Of a stretch of DNA of 64,000 bases, positions 41,201-52,984 are shown one piece after another. How positions within the stretch are numbered: the first letter of the stretch is position 1; each line of letters begins with the position of its first letter. The stretch comes from Wuchereria bancrofti (lineage: Eukaryota; Nematoda; Chromadorea; Rhabditida; Onchocercidae), in NCBI GenBank assembly GCA_005281725.1, contig SSBO01000012.1, forward strand, positions 3,978,102 to 4,042,101, written 5' to 3'. The position numbers were made by a program, and so were the translations under genes. The notes below the pieces were generated by a model. The model had not been told where the DNA came from. It worked only from the letters and a program-made list of their open reading frames with translations, and made no database searches.

Positions 41201-41446
41201 AGGCATCCTTTTTACTGCTTCTAGGTAATTTTTACTACTTTTCATTATTGGTTATTGGTCCTTTATTTGATTGGCATGAAACCGCTACAGTCAGAAAAAA
41301 TGTTTCTTTTTTATCAAAAAACATTTCTTTTGTAACTGAAATGTAGTAATAAATAATCTTTTAAGTTAAATCATGGTTTAGAAGATTACAGTGCTTGTAT
41401 TTCTAGTGATACAACTGTCGCCCTCTGGCAGTCTAATTATGAATGA
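20268..41446 (+). CDS. klp-12: Kinesin-4 family motor with WD40 tail (KIF21/KLP-12)
   Basis: Plus-end kinesin; KIF21/KLP-12 proteins restrain microtubule growth in axons. Thirty-five exons, about 1549 residues. Motor exons: 20268-20302, 20548-20623, 20741-20887, 21104-21292, 21425-21556, 21677-21805, 21896-22087, 22214-22335, 22452-22554. They carry VRVAVRVRPQ, P-loop [16 protein letters not shown] and [15 protein letters not shown]. Coiled-coil exons: 22642-22734, 22896-22964, 23237-23387, 23458-23545, 23681-23919, 24022-24165, 24388-24491, 24615-24705, 24927-25135, 25299-25396, 25560-25668, 25745-25891, 25990-26094, 26392-26535, 37025-37180, 38345-38431. Linker: 38647-38752, 38829-39156 (or 39183). 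WD40 exons: 39301-39464, 39591-39791, 39942-40032, 40200-40295, 40479-40686, 40851-41036, 41154-41224, 41407-41446. A 10,489-bp intron separates exons 23 and 24, so gene finders may split this gene. Exon 17's acceptor and exon 27's donor are uncertain, and the donor after 40295 is GC. Confidence 0.93.
26536..37024 (+). other. 10.5-kb intron 23 of klp-12
   Basis: The flanking exons are phase 0, and the KIF21 C-terminal coiled-coil helices continue across it without a gap, so it is a real intron. It is about twenty times longer than its neighbours and holds an antisense gene at 28021-29798. The rest is AT-rich. An open frame at 34529-34897 (122 codons) is of a length expected about once by chance in a window of this composition. 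Confidence 0.8.
28021..29798 (-). CDS. Unidentified small protein with two membrane segments, nested in klp-12 intron
   Basis: Four minus-strand exons with compatible phases: 29798-29760, 29333-29220, 28882-28716, 28225-28021 (stop). They total 525 nt, or 174 residues. The protein starts [13 protein letters not shown] and has a basic, Ser/Arg-rich N-terminus (residues 14-51). Two hydrophobic segments follow, at about 52-72 ([17 protein letters not shown]) and 83-99 ([17 protein letters not shown]), joined by the short loop [11 protein letters not shown] hydrophilic tail ends SPLVPNV. The 28716 donor (CG|GTTCAC) is weak and the acceptor before 28882 (TTTTTAAG) is fair, so this junction or a missed small exon is the main doubt. 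I do not recognise the family. The tail exon is open for 67 codons, well above chance for this composition. Both termini would be on the same side of the membrane. Confidence 0.55.
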
Positions 41447-42683
41447 AAAGCTATGGAATGCCTTATGTGAAAATAAGAAGAGCATCTTTTTCAATCCTTC
41501 ACAAGTAACAAGGATTTCTACAGGTCGAAAGTGCTATTTAAGAAGTTTTCGGTTTATCAAAAAACATTTCCTGTGGTTTCTTTCCAATTTTCTTCAATGG
41601 AAATTTTTGTTTCTAATGATAGTAACTTACTACGGTGTTATACTTATATTTCCGTGCTTTTTTAATCGAACTTCTCTGTAGATAAAATATTAGTTTTGTT
41701 TCATCATGGAGAACATCATGATTGATCCAATTTGATAGTGATGCATGAATTTTGATAGTTCGATGGGATAACTCAGTGCACGGTTTCTTATTTTCTGTAT
41801 CTTTTTGTATCACTTCCTTCACTGTTGCATTATATGGAGTTTTTTTAAATTTCTAGGAATGTTTCATGACTTTACAAAGAAAATGTGTTCCAATTTTTGT
41901 AAAGTATAAGTGACTAGATATATTACATGTAATCTCTCTGCGTTGTGAATACTTCAAATGCTTTTAAATTTGGGTATACTTCCAGTTCACTTAAAGTTAT
42001 TCATCTTTTACACTTCGTTCAAGTTTCTTTTTTCTTTTGTCAGTTTTTATAGAGTATTATAGCATAATTTATAGTAAATAGCTGTATTGTTGGCAAGAAA
42101 GTGTATGTTGAATTAAATTTGCGGATTACCTAAAAATCTAATTCTGTATACTCGATATTCTACTTGTAAATCCTTCATTTGTTCGCATACAAAACATCTG
42201 ATACAGGTATGCAAGCCTTTCATGAAGGGAGAGTCTGGAACTGCAAAGTGAGGAAAATAATTGGGCTTATACACTTCGATTAAATAGATTTCCTTCTATT
42301 GGAAAAACTGTTCTCTTTCTCATATATCTGTTTTGCTGTACCCTCCTCATTATTTGAATGTATTTTGTAAATAAAATCATCTGTTTGGCTTCATTTTTCA
42401 AATTCCAAGTAATTGAAAGCGTCAGCACAAGTCCAGTTGAGGTGGGCTTAAGGAATGACAAAGGTGTTTTGCAAAATAAAAAATGAGATTAAAAGTGAGC
42501 AAAAATGGCAAGAGGCCTCTCATAGAGACTAACATCAGAAGATACAATGCGAAGGGCTTATGACTTACAGGTTCTTTCCATTACGGAATTTGAGCCAAGA
42601 GAAGTTAGGCAATGGCGAAGTACCCATTTGTTTTCGATAGCTTTGGAGACTGGAATTTTATGGAAGTTGAATATTGTATAAAT
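41447..42683. other. Convergent intergenic region, klp-12 and atf-4 3' ends
   Basis: AT-rich 3' flanks of two converging genes. Nothing else recognised. Confidence 0.55.
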
Positions 42684-44424
42684 TTATGTTTCGCGGAAAG
42701 AGTGCGATTCCTCACTGGTTCTCTTTAAAACCCGTGCTTTCAATTGATCGATTTCAGCTTGCATTCGTTTAATTTCGTTTTTCAATTCATTATTTTTGTT
42801 CACAAGAATTGTCAATTCCAATTCTGCCTCTTCTTTGAGCTCCTTTTGTCGTTTTCGATAACGTATCGCTGCTTTCTTGTTCTGAACAGTGCAGTATGCA
42901 ACAAATATTTTAAGAATAAATCAAGTGTTGCCAAGTCCGAACTTAAGCAAACATCCGATAAAGGAATTCATCTTTTGAGTTTGCAGTGGTTTCCTATTTT
43001 TTAAATTAAATTTGTTTATTGTTGCAGAAAACTGTGACTCCATATTCTGTACATATTTGTCACCTATATTTCATTGACCCCGTTTGAAAGACAGGAGCGC
43101 AAGGAAAAGAGAACATCTTGGAACCGTACTATTAGAAACGTAAACAGCTCGACGAAGTTGACGTGTTGAAGATAGGACTAAAAATTACTCCAAGGATATT
43201 TCCTGATGTTAGCTGCAATTTGAACCTCGTCACTGCATTTAACTAATTGTTTGACTTTAACTACTGGTAGATATACATATAATAAACGACTGATAGTTCA
43301 CATATTCATAAAACATGTACTTCAAATAAAATATTTCTTCTAGCTAATTTCAATGAAACAAATGTTGCTCAAAATTTGAGTTGATACAAATATTAATTAT
43401 ATATTGTACATATTAAATTTTATTTTCTATATATTAAAAATATGCATTTGCTAATTAGTACAGCAGTTCTCTCCCTCTTCTTCCTTTTCATTCTTGAGCT
43501 TTCATAATATACGTAGTTTTCTTTATCTAGAAGTCAGTTAATGTATGTTTTCTGAAAGTTTCTCAAATTTCCACAACACTCACTGTATACGGTAATAACT
43601 CTTTTCTTCATAGAAAAATCTACCTGTAGCCTTTTACGCTTCAATATGTCTTCTGATGAATTTGTTCCACTTTGATCATTGAGGATTCCGCTTTCCTTGA
43701 CAGCTGCCACCAATAGCTGAACTAAATTCTGTATTGTTTTGTTATTATTGTTCTCTATTGACAGGGGCGAATGCGGACTGCATGGATTTATTGCCGTATC
43801 TATCAGCTCGTTCGTGGAGCATGCTACGGATCTCATCCGTGCTGAACTCGGTGCTGATGCAACCTGTGATAAGGATGCATTTAAATCGTGCGTGATGCAA
43901 CCAATTAAGATATCGAGAAATGTGCAATTTCAGGACTTATATTTTCATAACAATGTTGAATTCTGGTTGTTTCAAATTCTAGGTCTGACTTAAATTAAGA
44001 GAACTTCTAAAAACCTTATTTTTCTCCAGTTCAGCGCATTCGCATACAATTTCGTTATATATTTCCTGTTTTGTGCGATATTTGGGATTATATGAAGTTA
44101 AATCACCCAGTGCTGCATTATTATTATTTATGCTGGTGGCCGAACCATTAACATTTTCATCCTTCACCGATTCTACCTTTCCTATAAAGGCTGATAATGT
44201 TGGAAGTTACAATTTGTCAATGATTTACACTAAAAATTTCAAAAAAGCATTTTTATTTATTTCAAACAAATTTCTCCATCTTTTCAAAATATTCTCCATC
44301 TTTTCAAAATATGCACTCTTCAACAAAATCTCTAACCTGAATTCTTTATTTTACGACTAAATCCAAGAATAGAATTGAATATAGATCTTTTCAGCAAATC
44401 ATCAGCGTCAAATGGATTCGTCAT
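42684..44424 (-). CDS. atf-4: bZIP transcription factor of the ATF4/CREB-2 group
   Basis: DNA-binding stress regulator; ATF4 acts downstream of eIF2-alpha phosphorylation. Four minus-strand exons: 44424-44355, 44181-44015, 43863-43624, 42881-42684 (stop). They total 675 nt, or 224 residues. The basic region spans the last intron: KRKRLQ ends exon 3 and NKKAAIRYRKRQKEL opens exon 4, matching the ATF4-type NKxAAxRYRxKK signature. A leucine-zipper heptad series follows (LELTILVNKNNELKNEI then IDQLKARVL), and the protein ends soon after. The N-terminal half is acidic and Asn/Ser-rich (NPFDADDLL, CECAELEKNK), like an activation region. The start is the ATG 2 nt after a TTTACAG acceptor. An upstream ATG at 44551 gives either a 13-residue upstream ORF or, if spliced, 12 more N-terminal residues. 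Converges with klp-12 and diverges from moc-3. Confidence 0.88.
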
Positions 44425-44426
44425 CC

Positions 44427-44433
44427 CTGTAAA
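44427..44433 (-). promoter_or_regulatory. Acceptor directly upstream of atf-4 start
   Basis: TTTACAG on the minus strand lies 2 nt before ATG 44424. It can serve trans-splicing or join the short upstream exon at 44551-44518. Confidence 0.4.
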
Positions 44434-44509
44434 TCATTAACAGGTAGTGAACCATTTTAGTTGTATAGTAATCGAAAATTAAAAGAGACTATTGCTTTAC
44501 AGGAATAAC

Positions 44510-44551
44510 TCAAACACCGATGAAGACAAATCCTGAATCATAATAGCCCAT
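44510..44551 (-). promoter_or_regulatory. Candidate upstream ORF in the atf-4 leader
   Basis: A complete 13-codon ORF (MGYYDSGFVFIGV, then TGA) starts 127 nt upstream of the main ATG. Short upstream ORFs are the known translational switch of ATF4 genes. The alternative is a first coding exon ending at 44518, spliced in frame to 44426. Confidence 0.35.
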
Positions 44552-45185
44552 GGAAATATCAGGTGAAGAAACAGTTTGTATTCTGAATTTTTGTACAAAA
44601 TGCACGATCAAATCAATTAACCAGTGAAGGCGTTAGTGGGTTAGAGTAAATATCAAGAAAGATTTTTTCACAAATTCAACATATTGTCATAAATATTTAG
44701 AAAAAAAAATGGTAAGAAAGTGACGTTCCATAATTCAAAATTACGCAGAATGACTTTGGTGCCAGTGAAAAAGGACGGCGTCATCTAATGCGATAACACA
44801 AGAAAGTAGAAAGCATAAGGAACACTGTTCACCATACTTTTTCATACAAAAAAAAAAAACAATTTTGATTACTTTGGAACTTCGTCCTATCATTTTCCAA
44901 AAAAAAGTGAAGCAAAACAATCATTTTTCAGCATCTTAAAAAACTTATTCTTTCCTTTCATTTGTTAAAAATTCAATCCTTAAAATAATTTGGAAATTTA
45001 GAACAATTTTAGCTTTGATATTAGATCGCATTGGTCAATAGATGATGCAAGAAAGTTTTTTTCGTTCATTTGTTCCAAAAATCCGAAAGTGTCGTTTGCA
45101 ACGAACTGAATAAAAATCATAAATTTCTCGTTTTTCTTTTTGAATTTAAAAATTAATATTTGCTTCAACGTTTGTGATATCCCCG

Positions 45186-45227
45186 CAACACACACACATG
45201 CACACATACATATATATGCATACACAT
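45186..45227. repeat. Imperfect CA/TA dinucleotide tract
   Basis: Alternating CA, TG-compatible and TA dinucleotides form a low-complexity stretch in the atf-4/moc-3 spacer. Confidence 0.8.
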
Positions 45228-46158
45228 GGTTGTTGCAACGATGTGGTGACAGCACAGGGTGTATTAGCCGTTATGGATAGATGAAGATAAAAAATAAAAT
45301 ATAAGAAGTAGAAGCATGAACAACTGTCTCACACATCTTTTATCGAACAAACTTCGATTTCATTAGGCCTTCCTCCCATCCCGGAAAAAAAAAAGTAGCA
45401 ATCAGTTTCAAGTATCTTCCTCAAGTTTAATTTATTCTTCGTATTTGTAATATCAGCAAAAGATCACAGCACAAAGTAATTCAGGAATTCCAAAAAAGAA
45501 GTTTCTGATAATGATTGTATTCAAGATAATCTATCTACCTATGAGTGTTACAATCTTCTATCGTGTATTGGTATCTTTCAAATGCGTGAGCTTTCATTAT
45601 CCTAAGCCATTGCACCGTTTCGAAGTGTTTAGCTTATCCATATAGATGTGAGGGGCGTGGCTTGGCGAAGTGTGAGACGCTGGGCGGTAATAGAATGACA
45701 CTTGACAACATTGCGGGCCGGAGTGTGCGCTTAATTCGGCAGGAGCTGGGTGTTGGAGTTTTCGCCATAAAATTGAAATGAAGAGGCGTGTAATGGAACG
45801 GTGCTACAAATAAAGATTGAAGTTGGTGGCATTAGTAACTGCATATTACTTAGTAAAGACTGTGTTATTAAGAGTTTTTAGTCGTCTGATACATGCCTTA
45901 ATGCAATACGAAACTGTAAATTTGCAGACTAATCTTCTAATAACGCCTCATGAGAAATGGTAGTACTTTGTAAACTGCAAGCCTCAATGCATTAAGGTAT
46001 GTCTTCCAGACCATCGTTTTTTTGTCTATTTACAGTGAACAAGGTAAAGAGTAGAAAAGAAAGGTACCACTGTGATATGAAGAAGCTGCGGCAGTAAGGA
46101 ATTCGAAAAATTGGGTAACTTTTAAGATATATTTTCTTTCTTTTACGTTGAAAATGCT

Positions 46159-46168
46159 TTTCTTGCAG
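46159..46168 (+). promoter_or_regulatory. Possible trans-splice acceptor of moc-3
   Basis: TTTCTTGCAG lies 41 nt upstream of the start codon with no coding before it. Confidence 0.4.
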
Positions 46169-46209
46169 AAGGTACCGAGATATAAGAAAAAGACTTTAAG
46201 TTTTATAAG

Positions 46210-49200
46210 ATGATGGCGGAGAAGGAGCACAATTTGTCAAACGTGGAAGTGATGAGATATAGTAGACAAATCCTGGTGCAAGAATTCGGTGTTCAAGGTT
46301 GAACATTTTATTTCATTCCACTTCATAAGTTTGGTGTAACTATTAAGTATTTGTACATATGTTGTAAATGTAGTTTTGCTTACTTTGGAGTCGTACGGAA
46401 GTATATCCACTTGTTTTCGTTTGGTTATAATGAATTGATATTTGTAGGATTCGTAAATTGACTAATACATTTGAAAGCACTATGTATTTGTATGAATATT
46501 TCTTTTCGTACGTTTTCCTACTGAACATTTTTCTAATATTTCGGAAAATAAGCGGAAACTTTTCCTTTAGGTCAGGAAAGACTCCGAGCCACTTCATTAC
46601 TGATTGTTGGTGCTGGCGGTCTGGGATGTCCTGTCGCGCTTTACTGCGCTGGAGCTGGTGATTTTTATCAAGTTGCTTTTTCATAATGAATTAATTTTAA
46701 CTTATTTGTGATGAATATAAATTTTAGGAGTTGGTCGAATTGGTATTGTGGATGGTGACTTCATTTCCTCTGACAACCTTCACCGTCAAATTGCTTATGA
46801 TGAACACTGTGTAGGCCAGTCAAAAGCAGAATCGTTAAAATCATCAATTAAAAAGTATGGTAGAAGTCCGCAATTTCTGTAATATTGAGGTGACATTTAA
46901 TGTCATTGTCATAGTAAGCTTTAGCCAGAAGAACTTAACTATTTGATTTTTCTTTTTCTCTGTTTTCTTTTATTTAATTTGTTCAGTAACAATAATAGTT
47001 TCTGAATTTTATGTCTTTTTAAGGTTGAATAGCAGCGTTCGCATTGATGTGTATAAACATTATCTCTCGAAACACAATGCACTGGACATTGTTTCCAATT
47101 ATGACATTGTCGCCGATTGTACGGATAATGTCTCTACAAGTTATGTGCTTTCCTGGTTTCTTTCGGAAAACTCCTAAAGTGGAAGAGTTGTAGTCTGAAA
47201 TTTGTTATAGCAAATTTGGTTTGGAAGTTTCAGGCTTCAAATTTAAGGATCTTTACAACAGTATTGAATAGAGAATTCAAACATTTACAACACCTTAGGG
47301 CGGGATAAACTGTAACTTTTTCTTGTGTTCATTATTTTTAGGTATTTGGTCAATGATGCTTGTATACTAATGAAGAAACCATTGGTGTCAGGAAGTGCTG
47401 TTCGTTGGGATGGTCAGTTGTCCGTGTACGGTTATGGTGAGGTAAGGCTATGCTTGAGATTTCCAATACTGCTGAAACTGCAGCGAAAGATGTTGTCTTG
47501 GTCTGCAGGCGGTGCAAGTTTGCAATTTCACATTTTCCTTTCATACAGTGAGTCAAACTGAGTTTAAAAAAATGATATTTGAAAATTCCGTTTTAAGGGT
47601 TGTCCATGTTACCGCTGCTTGTTTCCTAAACCTCCTGCAATAGATGCCGTAACAAAATGTTCAGACAGTGGAGTGCTTGGACCAGTAGTTGGTGTAATCG
47701 GTAGTATGCAAGCCGGTGAAATCATTAAAATTGCTGCGACCAAAAAAAGTCTTTAATTTTGAGTTTCCATTCGTTGTAACCTTTTGTTTTGTTATGCCAA
47801 TATTTAAGATGTTGTTGCAAAATGGTAATGTTACTCTTTTCAACGTAATGATGTTCCTATTAGCTTTGTTTGTCGGTTTATTTCAGGCTGCTTTGCTGGT
47901 TTCTTGTATTTGTTCAATGCTTTAAATGGTACATCCAAAACCATCAAATTAAGGCAACAGAAAGATAACTGTGCGGTGTGCGGTAAGGAGCAAACAATCA
48001 CTGAACTTGGAGACTGTAAAGAATTATATGGGTGTTCAACCAGAACACGTGTAAGACTATTAGTTTTTAAAAAAATAGGTTGGAAGGCTTAAATTTTTGT
48101 AACTTACATTGTTTCTAGATGATAATGCTTTTGCTGGGAATGCGATATCCGTTTGACTTAATTATTTTCCTTTGTTAAATATAGATACCCTTGCTCAAAC
48201 AAAGGAGAAGAAAACTTGTATAAGTTCCAAGGATAGAAGGAAAAATTTTAGTTAATGATGTAAGGTATTGTTTGTTGAAAAATAAATCATGGAACTAGAG
48301 CTTTTAAATGTCACTTTATGTTTCAGTAAACTGCCCTTTATTTCGAGAACAAAAGGAATTTTTGACATGAAGTATTTAATGAACAAAATATAACTAACAA
48401 TACATAAAACAAAGATTATATAAGGCAACTGAGGTCATTATTTAGCGAATCCGATGTTACTTTCACTTAAATGCTAATTAACAACGTGCATTGTTTGGGT
48501 TTGCTGTATATATCGATTCAAATAGAAATAAAAGCAAGTTGCTATGTAAATAGTTTCCAGATCAAGATTCTGGCGGAAAATGATCGTATTGATCCATATT
48601 CTTATTTCAAACTCAGTGAAAACAGTGGCAAGAAGCCGATTTTGATAGATACAAGATGGCCTCACGAGTTTAGCATTGGACATCTACCAAATGCTATCAG
48701 TAATTTCACTAATCTCTTTTGGCACACTGATGTTATATTATATTGGACATTCTTTTTGATATTAAAAGAAACTTATGATTTTCGAAAATTAAATCTCACT
48801 AACACTTTCCAGATATACCGATGTTAAAGCTCTGTTGTTTAACCTCAGCAGATGTAGTGCGTGAGTTAGAAGCAGACATCAAAGAAATGAGAGATAGAGG
48901 AGGTTTGGTTTTTAAGTTTTTGCAGTTGTGGACATAAATTTCCCTTCTTTATTCATCTTATTCAACCTTCCACGTGAGTTAATTTCCTTCAAAAGTAATC
49001 TCTATGTTTCGGAAATATTCAGGAACGAAATATGTTATTAAATATTTAGAAAAAAAATGTGAAGGTAGTTTCGTAAAGTTGTAAGATGGTCATTCTAAGG
49101 TTTCAGAAACATAAAGTGATTTTTGCATTGGTACTCCAATAATTCTTATGCAAAAGAAATGCAAGTGGAATCCTTGGGGTCAAAATGGGAATTTCTGTTT

Positions 49201-49588
49201 TCCAAAAAAAAAAAATATAATCGGTACAAGAATGTGTGACTGAATATGACAACATCTAAGCGTTAATTTGAGGGACTCTGAAATTCGTGAAATGTGTAGG
49301 TATTCTGAGTGCTGAGTTTAGGAGAAAGGATCATTGGGTTGGTCCTTACATCTTGCCGAATATGACTACTATCATGAACCAGAAATGTGTTTTACTCCCT
49401 GATCTATTTCATTAATTACCTTCTTGTGTTTTGCAGTTTACGTGATTTGTCGTAGAGGTGAAGATTCGCAAATAGCAGTACTGTATTTACGTAAAGAATT
49501 CGCTGATTCTTTGGTTCCTTTCAAAGATATCAACGGTGGTTATGAGAAGTGGTCGCAAGCTGTTGATAAGGATTTCCCAATTTATTAG
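46210..49588 (+). CDS. moc-3: Adenylyltransferase and sulfurtransferase MOCS3/UBA4
   Basis: Activates the C-termini of URM1 and MOCS2A by adenylation and then thiocarboxylation, for tRNA wobble-uridine thiolation and molybdenum cofactor synthesis in the cytosol. Ten exons: 46210-46297, 46571-46657, 46728-46854, 47024-47140, 47342-47441, 47598-47748, 47887-48050, 48561-48699, 48813-48902, 49437-49588. They give 404 residues. The MoeB/E1-like domain has RYSRQI, the nucleotide loop [16 protein letters not shown] and DCTDN. It also has zinc cysteines in GCPCYRC and NCAVCGK, and the E1 cysteine in [10 protein letters not shown]. The rhodanese domain from about residue 280 has the [16 protein letters not shown] start and catalytic Cys in [11 protein letters not shown]. 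It ends NGGYEKW then FPIY. Intron 4 is odd: the conserved [10 protein letters not shown] junction keeps frame only if the intron begins with TT. Confidence 0.92.
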
Positions 49589-52500
49589 AACACATAATTT
49601 GTTTTTGTGAATTTATGTTGAATTCCCAAGTTCTGTTCTCTTCGAAAATGTCTCAAACTAGTATTTCTTGAAAATCATAATACCTTTCCGGATAAACTCA
49701 ACAGTTTATTCCTGCTAAGGAATAAGATGGATTTTATTGACGAAACTTTTGCAAGTGAACTGAGTTAATAAATTCACGAGTCGGTTTTCTTTCTGTTATG
49801 TTTGTTATATTTTTTAATACACAGAAGTAATTACCTCACAAATTGAGCACATTTTTGTGTTTATCATTAATCATTGTTGTATCGGTATGAAATTCCTGAT
49901 GTTTTACTTATGTTATCATATCATTCTCAATATTTCTAATTGCTTTTTCAAACATTTATTGTCATCGTCACTCTAAGATTTAAACTTCATCAAAATTAAT
50001 GTTTGCTTTCATTAAATTTTTCTTTGTCCAATTCTTGTGCTAATGAAATAAAGCCTTGTTTTCGTTTCTTCATTAAGTATATTAAAGTTTTCTTCAAATA
50101 TCCAGAAATATTGCAGAATTAACCTGGCAATTTGATAAGTACAATGCGTTTCGTGCTTGTGTCTTGTGCTTGTATGAAACCTCAATAGATCACTTGAAGT
50201 TGGTTCTTGATGTAATCTCCCAAATCATAGTTTATGACCGTGGGAGGTTTTCAGTGGTTCGGTTCGCCTATCTTCAGTCTGAGATATGACATTATTCATC
50301 ATCAGGGCATCAACATACAAGCAAAGATTCTAGGTGCAGTTTTAGATAACTTCGGAGGCCGTACCTACTTAACACTTCTACATATACAGCTTTCCTAAAC
50401 CATTCTAACTAATTAACTTACCAGTGTTTGCCAACTCTCACATTCGCAAACTCCAACAATAGTTCATTCAAGTTCAAATATGTAAGGAATATGGATGACT
50501 GTACTGTATATGTTGACACAGTGGTGTGTGCGTTTGTGTACAGAGGGTATCTATATATCGATTTCTCTGGTTACAGTGCAGGGAAATGGAAGCAACATTA
50601 GCTTTCAAATAGTGAACTCCACTAAACAGTTTGCTGTCTCCATCAGTGACACCATCTCGTGATTTTAGATAGTTCTGCAAATAGTATTCCGCCCAGTAGC
50701 TTCACTTGTGTTAGCAAACACTTTGCAACTTGAAGTCCAGAACTAATATACCAAGGTTTTCATCTTAAGTATATGTAAGGAACTAAGAAGTATAAGGAAC
50801 TAAGTATATATCTTAAGTATAATGTAAGTTTAGAAGTAATAGATTACCAGTATTGGAGAAGTTGGATTTCTTATTTAATGTTTGCCTTGAAGCTATCATA
50901 GAAGCCTTCGATTTCAGGGAAAGACTGTCAAACACATTTTCATTATAAAGTGAAACAGTACAATATGTAGAAATTAATAATTAAGACCAGTATGTTTTGG
51001 TGTTTACTATCAACCTAGATCAGCTGCAAAGCTGTCATGCAAACTTAGAACAATATATTGTTCTTGAAGCCATATCTAAGTTGCCTTTTAACTTTTTAAG
51101 CGCTACATAGACACTACTGGAATACTGAGATGTTCAGTGTGAATTAGACATAAGCTATTGCAAAAGATTCTTAGGATGATTTTTATCAAAATACATAAAT
51201 TATAATTCGCACTTTCCGCTTGTGATTCTAGTAATTACAAAATTAAAAATTTGTGTCTTCTAAATTTGATTTTGAAGAATTGATAATTTTAGTATCCGGC
51301 TGTCTTATCAGCGAAATAAATTTCAGCGTGATACAGGAAGGAAAAAACTGTTCCATTAATGCGTTGAAATATGCTATGAAGTAATAAATAGAAGACATTG
51401 GTGATTATAATTTCGAGTAAAATTTTTATGCTTGGGTCCATGTTAAATTATAAAATGCTTCCCCTAACTTTCCCTTCACACTATTAACTCATTCAATACA
51501 GTTTTGAAGCAGAATATCATAAGGCGAGTGCTCTTTTTCTTGTATATTGTGCTTCATACGTTATTCATGGTTATGGAGTTCAGAAAAAAAGTGGAAAAGT
51601 CAGGGAAATCAGCTGTTCATTAGTAAAGTAGTGGGAGTTGTACACAGTAACAACTGATTGACAATATTTCGAGTTTGAGTAATGTTAACGCATGGTATGA
51701 AGTCGCCTGCTTCAGTGAGAGTAACAGCTCTTAAGCGAGACGGGTACGACATATGATGACCCTCCTTGAAGTGATCGACTTGGACACATGCTGTGTAACT
51801 CTTGCTGTAAGCGTCGCTTGTGAAGCATCAATAAAGCCAGAAATCGCCCAATAGGCATACCCTTTCTCAACTAGAAAACTCGACAAATAGTATCATAAGC
51901 TGTTTCAACCGAATAATTAGAACGCGGTCCATTCTGTTTTCAAGAAGATAAGCAACGTCATCCACTGATAGTGGAATTATAAAGTACCATTTCTGTCCCA
52001 GTCAGGTCTTCATTCTCCTGTATCTTCTCTTTCCGTTTTCCTTTCTTTTCTCGATTGCTTTTCATGAAAATCCAAGTACACACTTAAGTGTCATCCCCTT
52101 CATTTTTGTTAATCATTCTTTTATCTAGACACTTTCAGTGCTTGCATCCTTTCTTGCTTAATTCTTCTTTGAGGACAGTTACTGCATTCCACTCTTTCAA
52201 CCACTGAAGTGCTCGGCTTTGTCTCGATTTTCCAGATTTTAAAGCTCTAACAATATAGGGCCTTACAGAAATACTAATGCATTTCTGTGTCGATCGATAA
52301 CACTATATGTGATTCTTTAAAAGAGGAAGGAAAAAAGGAGTGATATGTCGATAGTACGTTCCATTACTGTTTTGCTTTTCATACTGGGCTATTTTTTCTA
52401 ATCATTTCAATCAGTGTAATGTTATATTTCCATTTCTTTTTTATTAAACAAACCAATGGTTTGTTGCTTTTTCTCACTGTAACCTGTGGAGTAATAACGT

Positions 52501-52984
52501 CTTGTTGATATCAAAAGTAATGTTCTGAAAACTGGATAATTCCACTCAATTCTTTTGTCGGTGGGATAATGATGATAATCGATCATATAGCAATGACTTT
52601 TGGCTTCAAGTTGGAGAAGGCTTCACTAATCATTGAAAGTGTGGGGAAGGCTTCGCACTACTGTTTGATAATTGGAAGCGCACTACTCTTACATATCCAA
52701 TGAAGGTTACACCCGTTACTTTTTAAGGATTCGATTACTTCAGTAAGCGAACTATCGCATGCTTTCATTTAGAAAAGGTTAAAAGTGGTCGACTAAATGC
52801 GTTGTTCAGGAATGCCACTACAAAAGTGGTATCCTTGTTAAATCGAGATGACGGAAAAATATATTTCGTTCAGTTTGTTTCATTTGTATTCATATTTATA
52901 CTGATACCTCACTCCAATTACAGCGTGCAACTCTGGAAATATCAACATTTTTGTTAACAATTCATTTGCTCTCACATGTTCCAG
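49589..52984. other. Intergenic region between moc-3 and jac-1
   Basis: AATAAA-like signals near 49765 and 50046 could end moc-3. Upstream exons of jac-1 isoforms may lie here, but I could not identify any. A 54-codon ORF (50234-50398) and a GC-richer stretch at 51660-51960 have no recognisable family. Confidence 0.5.
52977..52984 (+). promoter_or_regulatory. Acceptor at the chosen jac-1 start
   Basis: TGTTCCAG directly precedes ATG 52985. This could be trans-splicing to a short isoform or an acceptor for upstream exons. Another in-frame ATG lies at 52976. Confidence 0.35.

Larger units (their letters stand above)
44552..46209. other. Divergent promoter region of atf-4 and moc-3
   Basis: About 1.6 kb between divergent starts. 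A GC-rich island at about 45645-45775 stands out from the AT-rich surroundings and is the best core-promoter candidate. It also contains a 44-codon minus-strand ORF (45768-45634). A purine/pyrimidine CA/TA tract lies at 45186-45227. Confidence 0.5.

Noticed and set aside
50234..50398. 54-codon ORF starting MTVGGFQWFGSP between moc-3 and jac-1
   Set aside because: Composition is plausible but ORFs of this size are common here, and no family or splice link to jac-1 could be shown.
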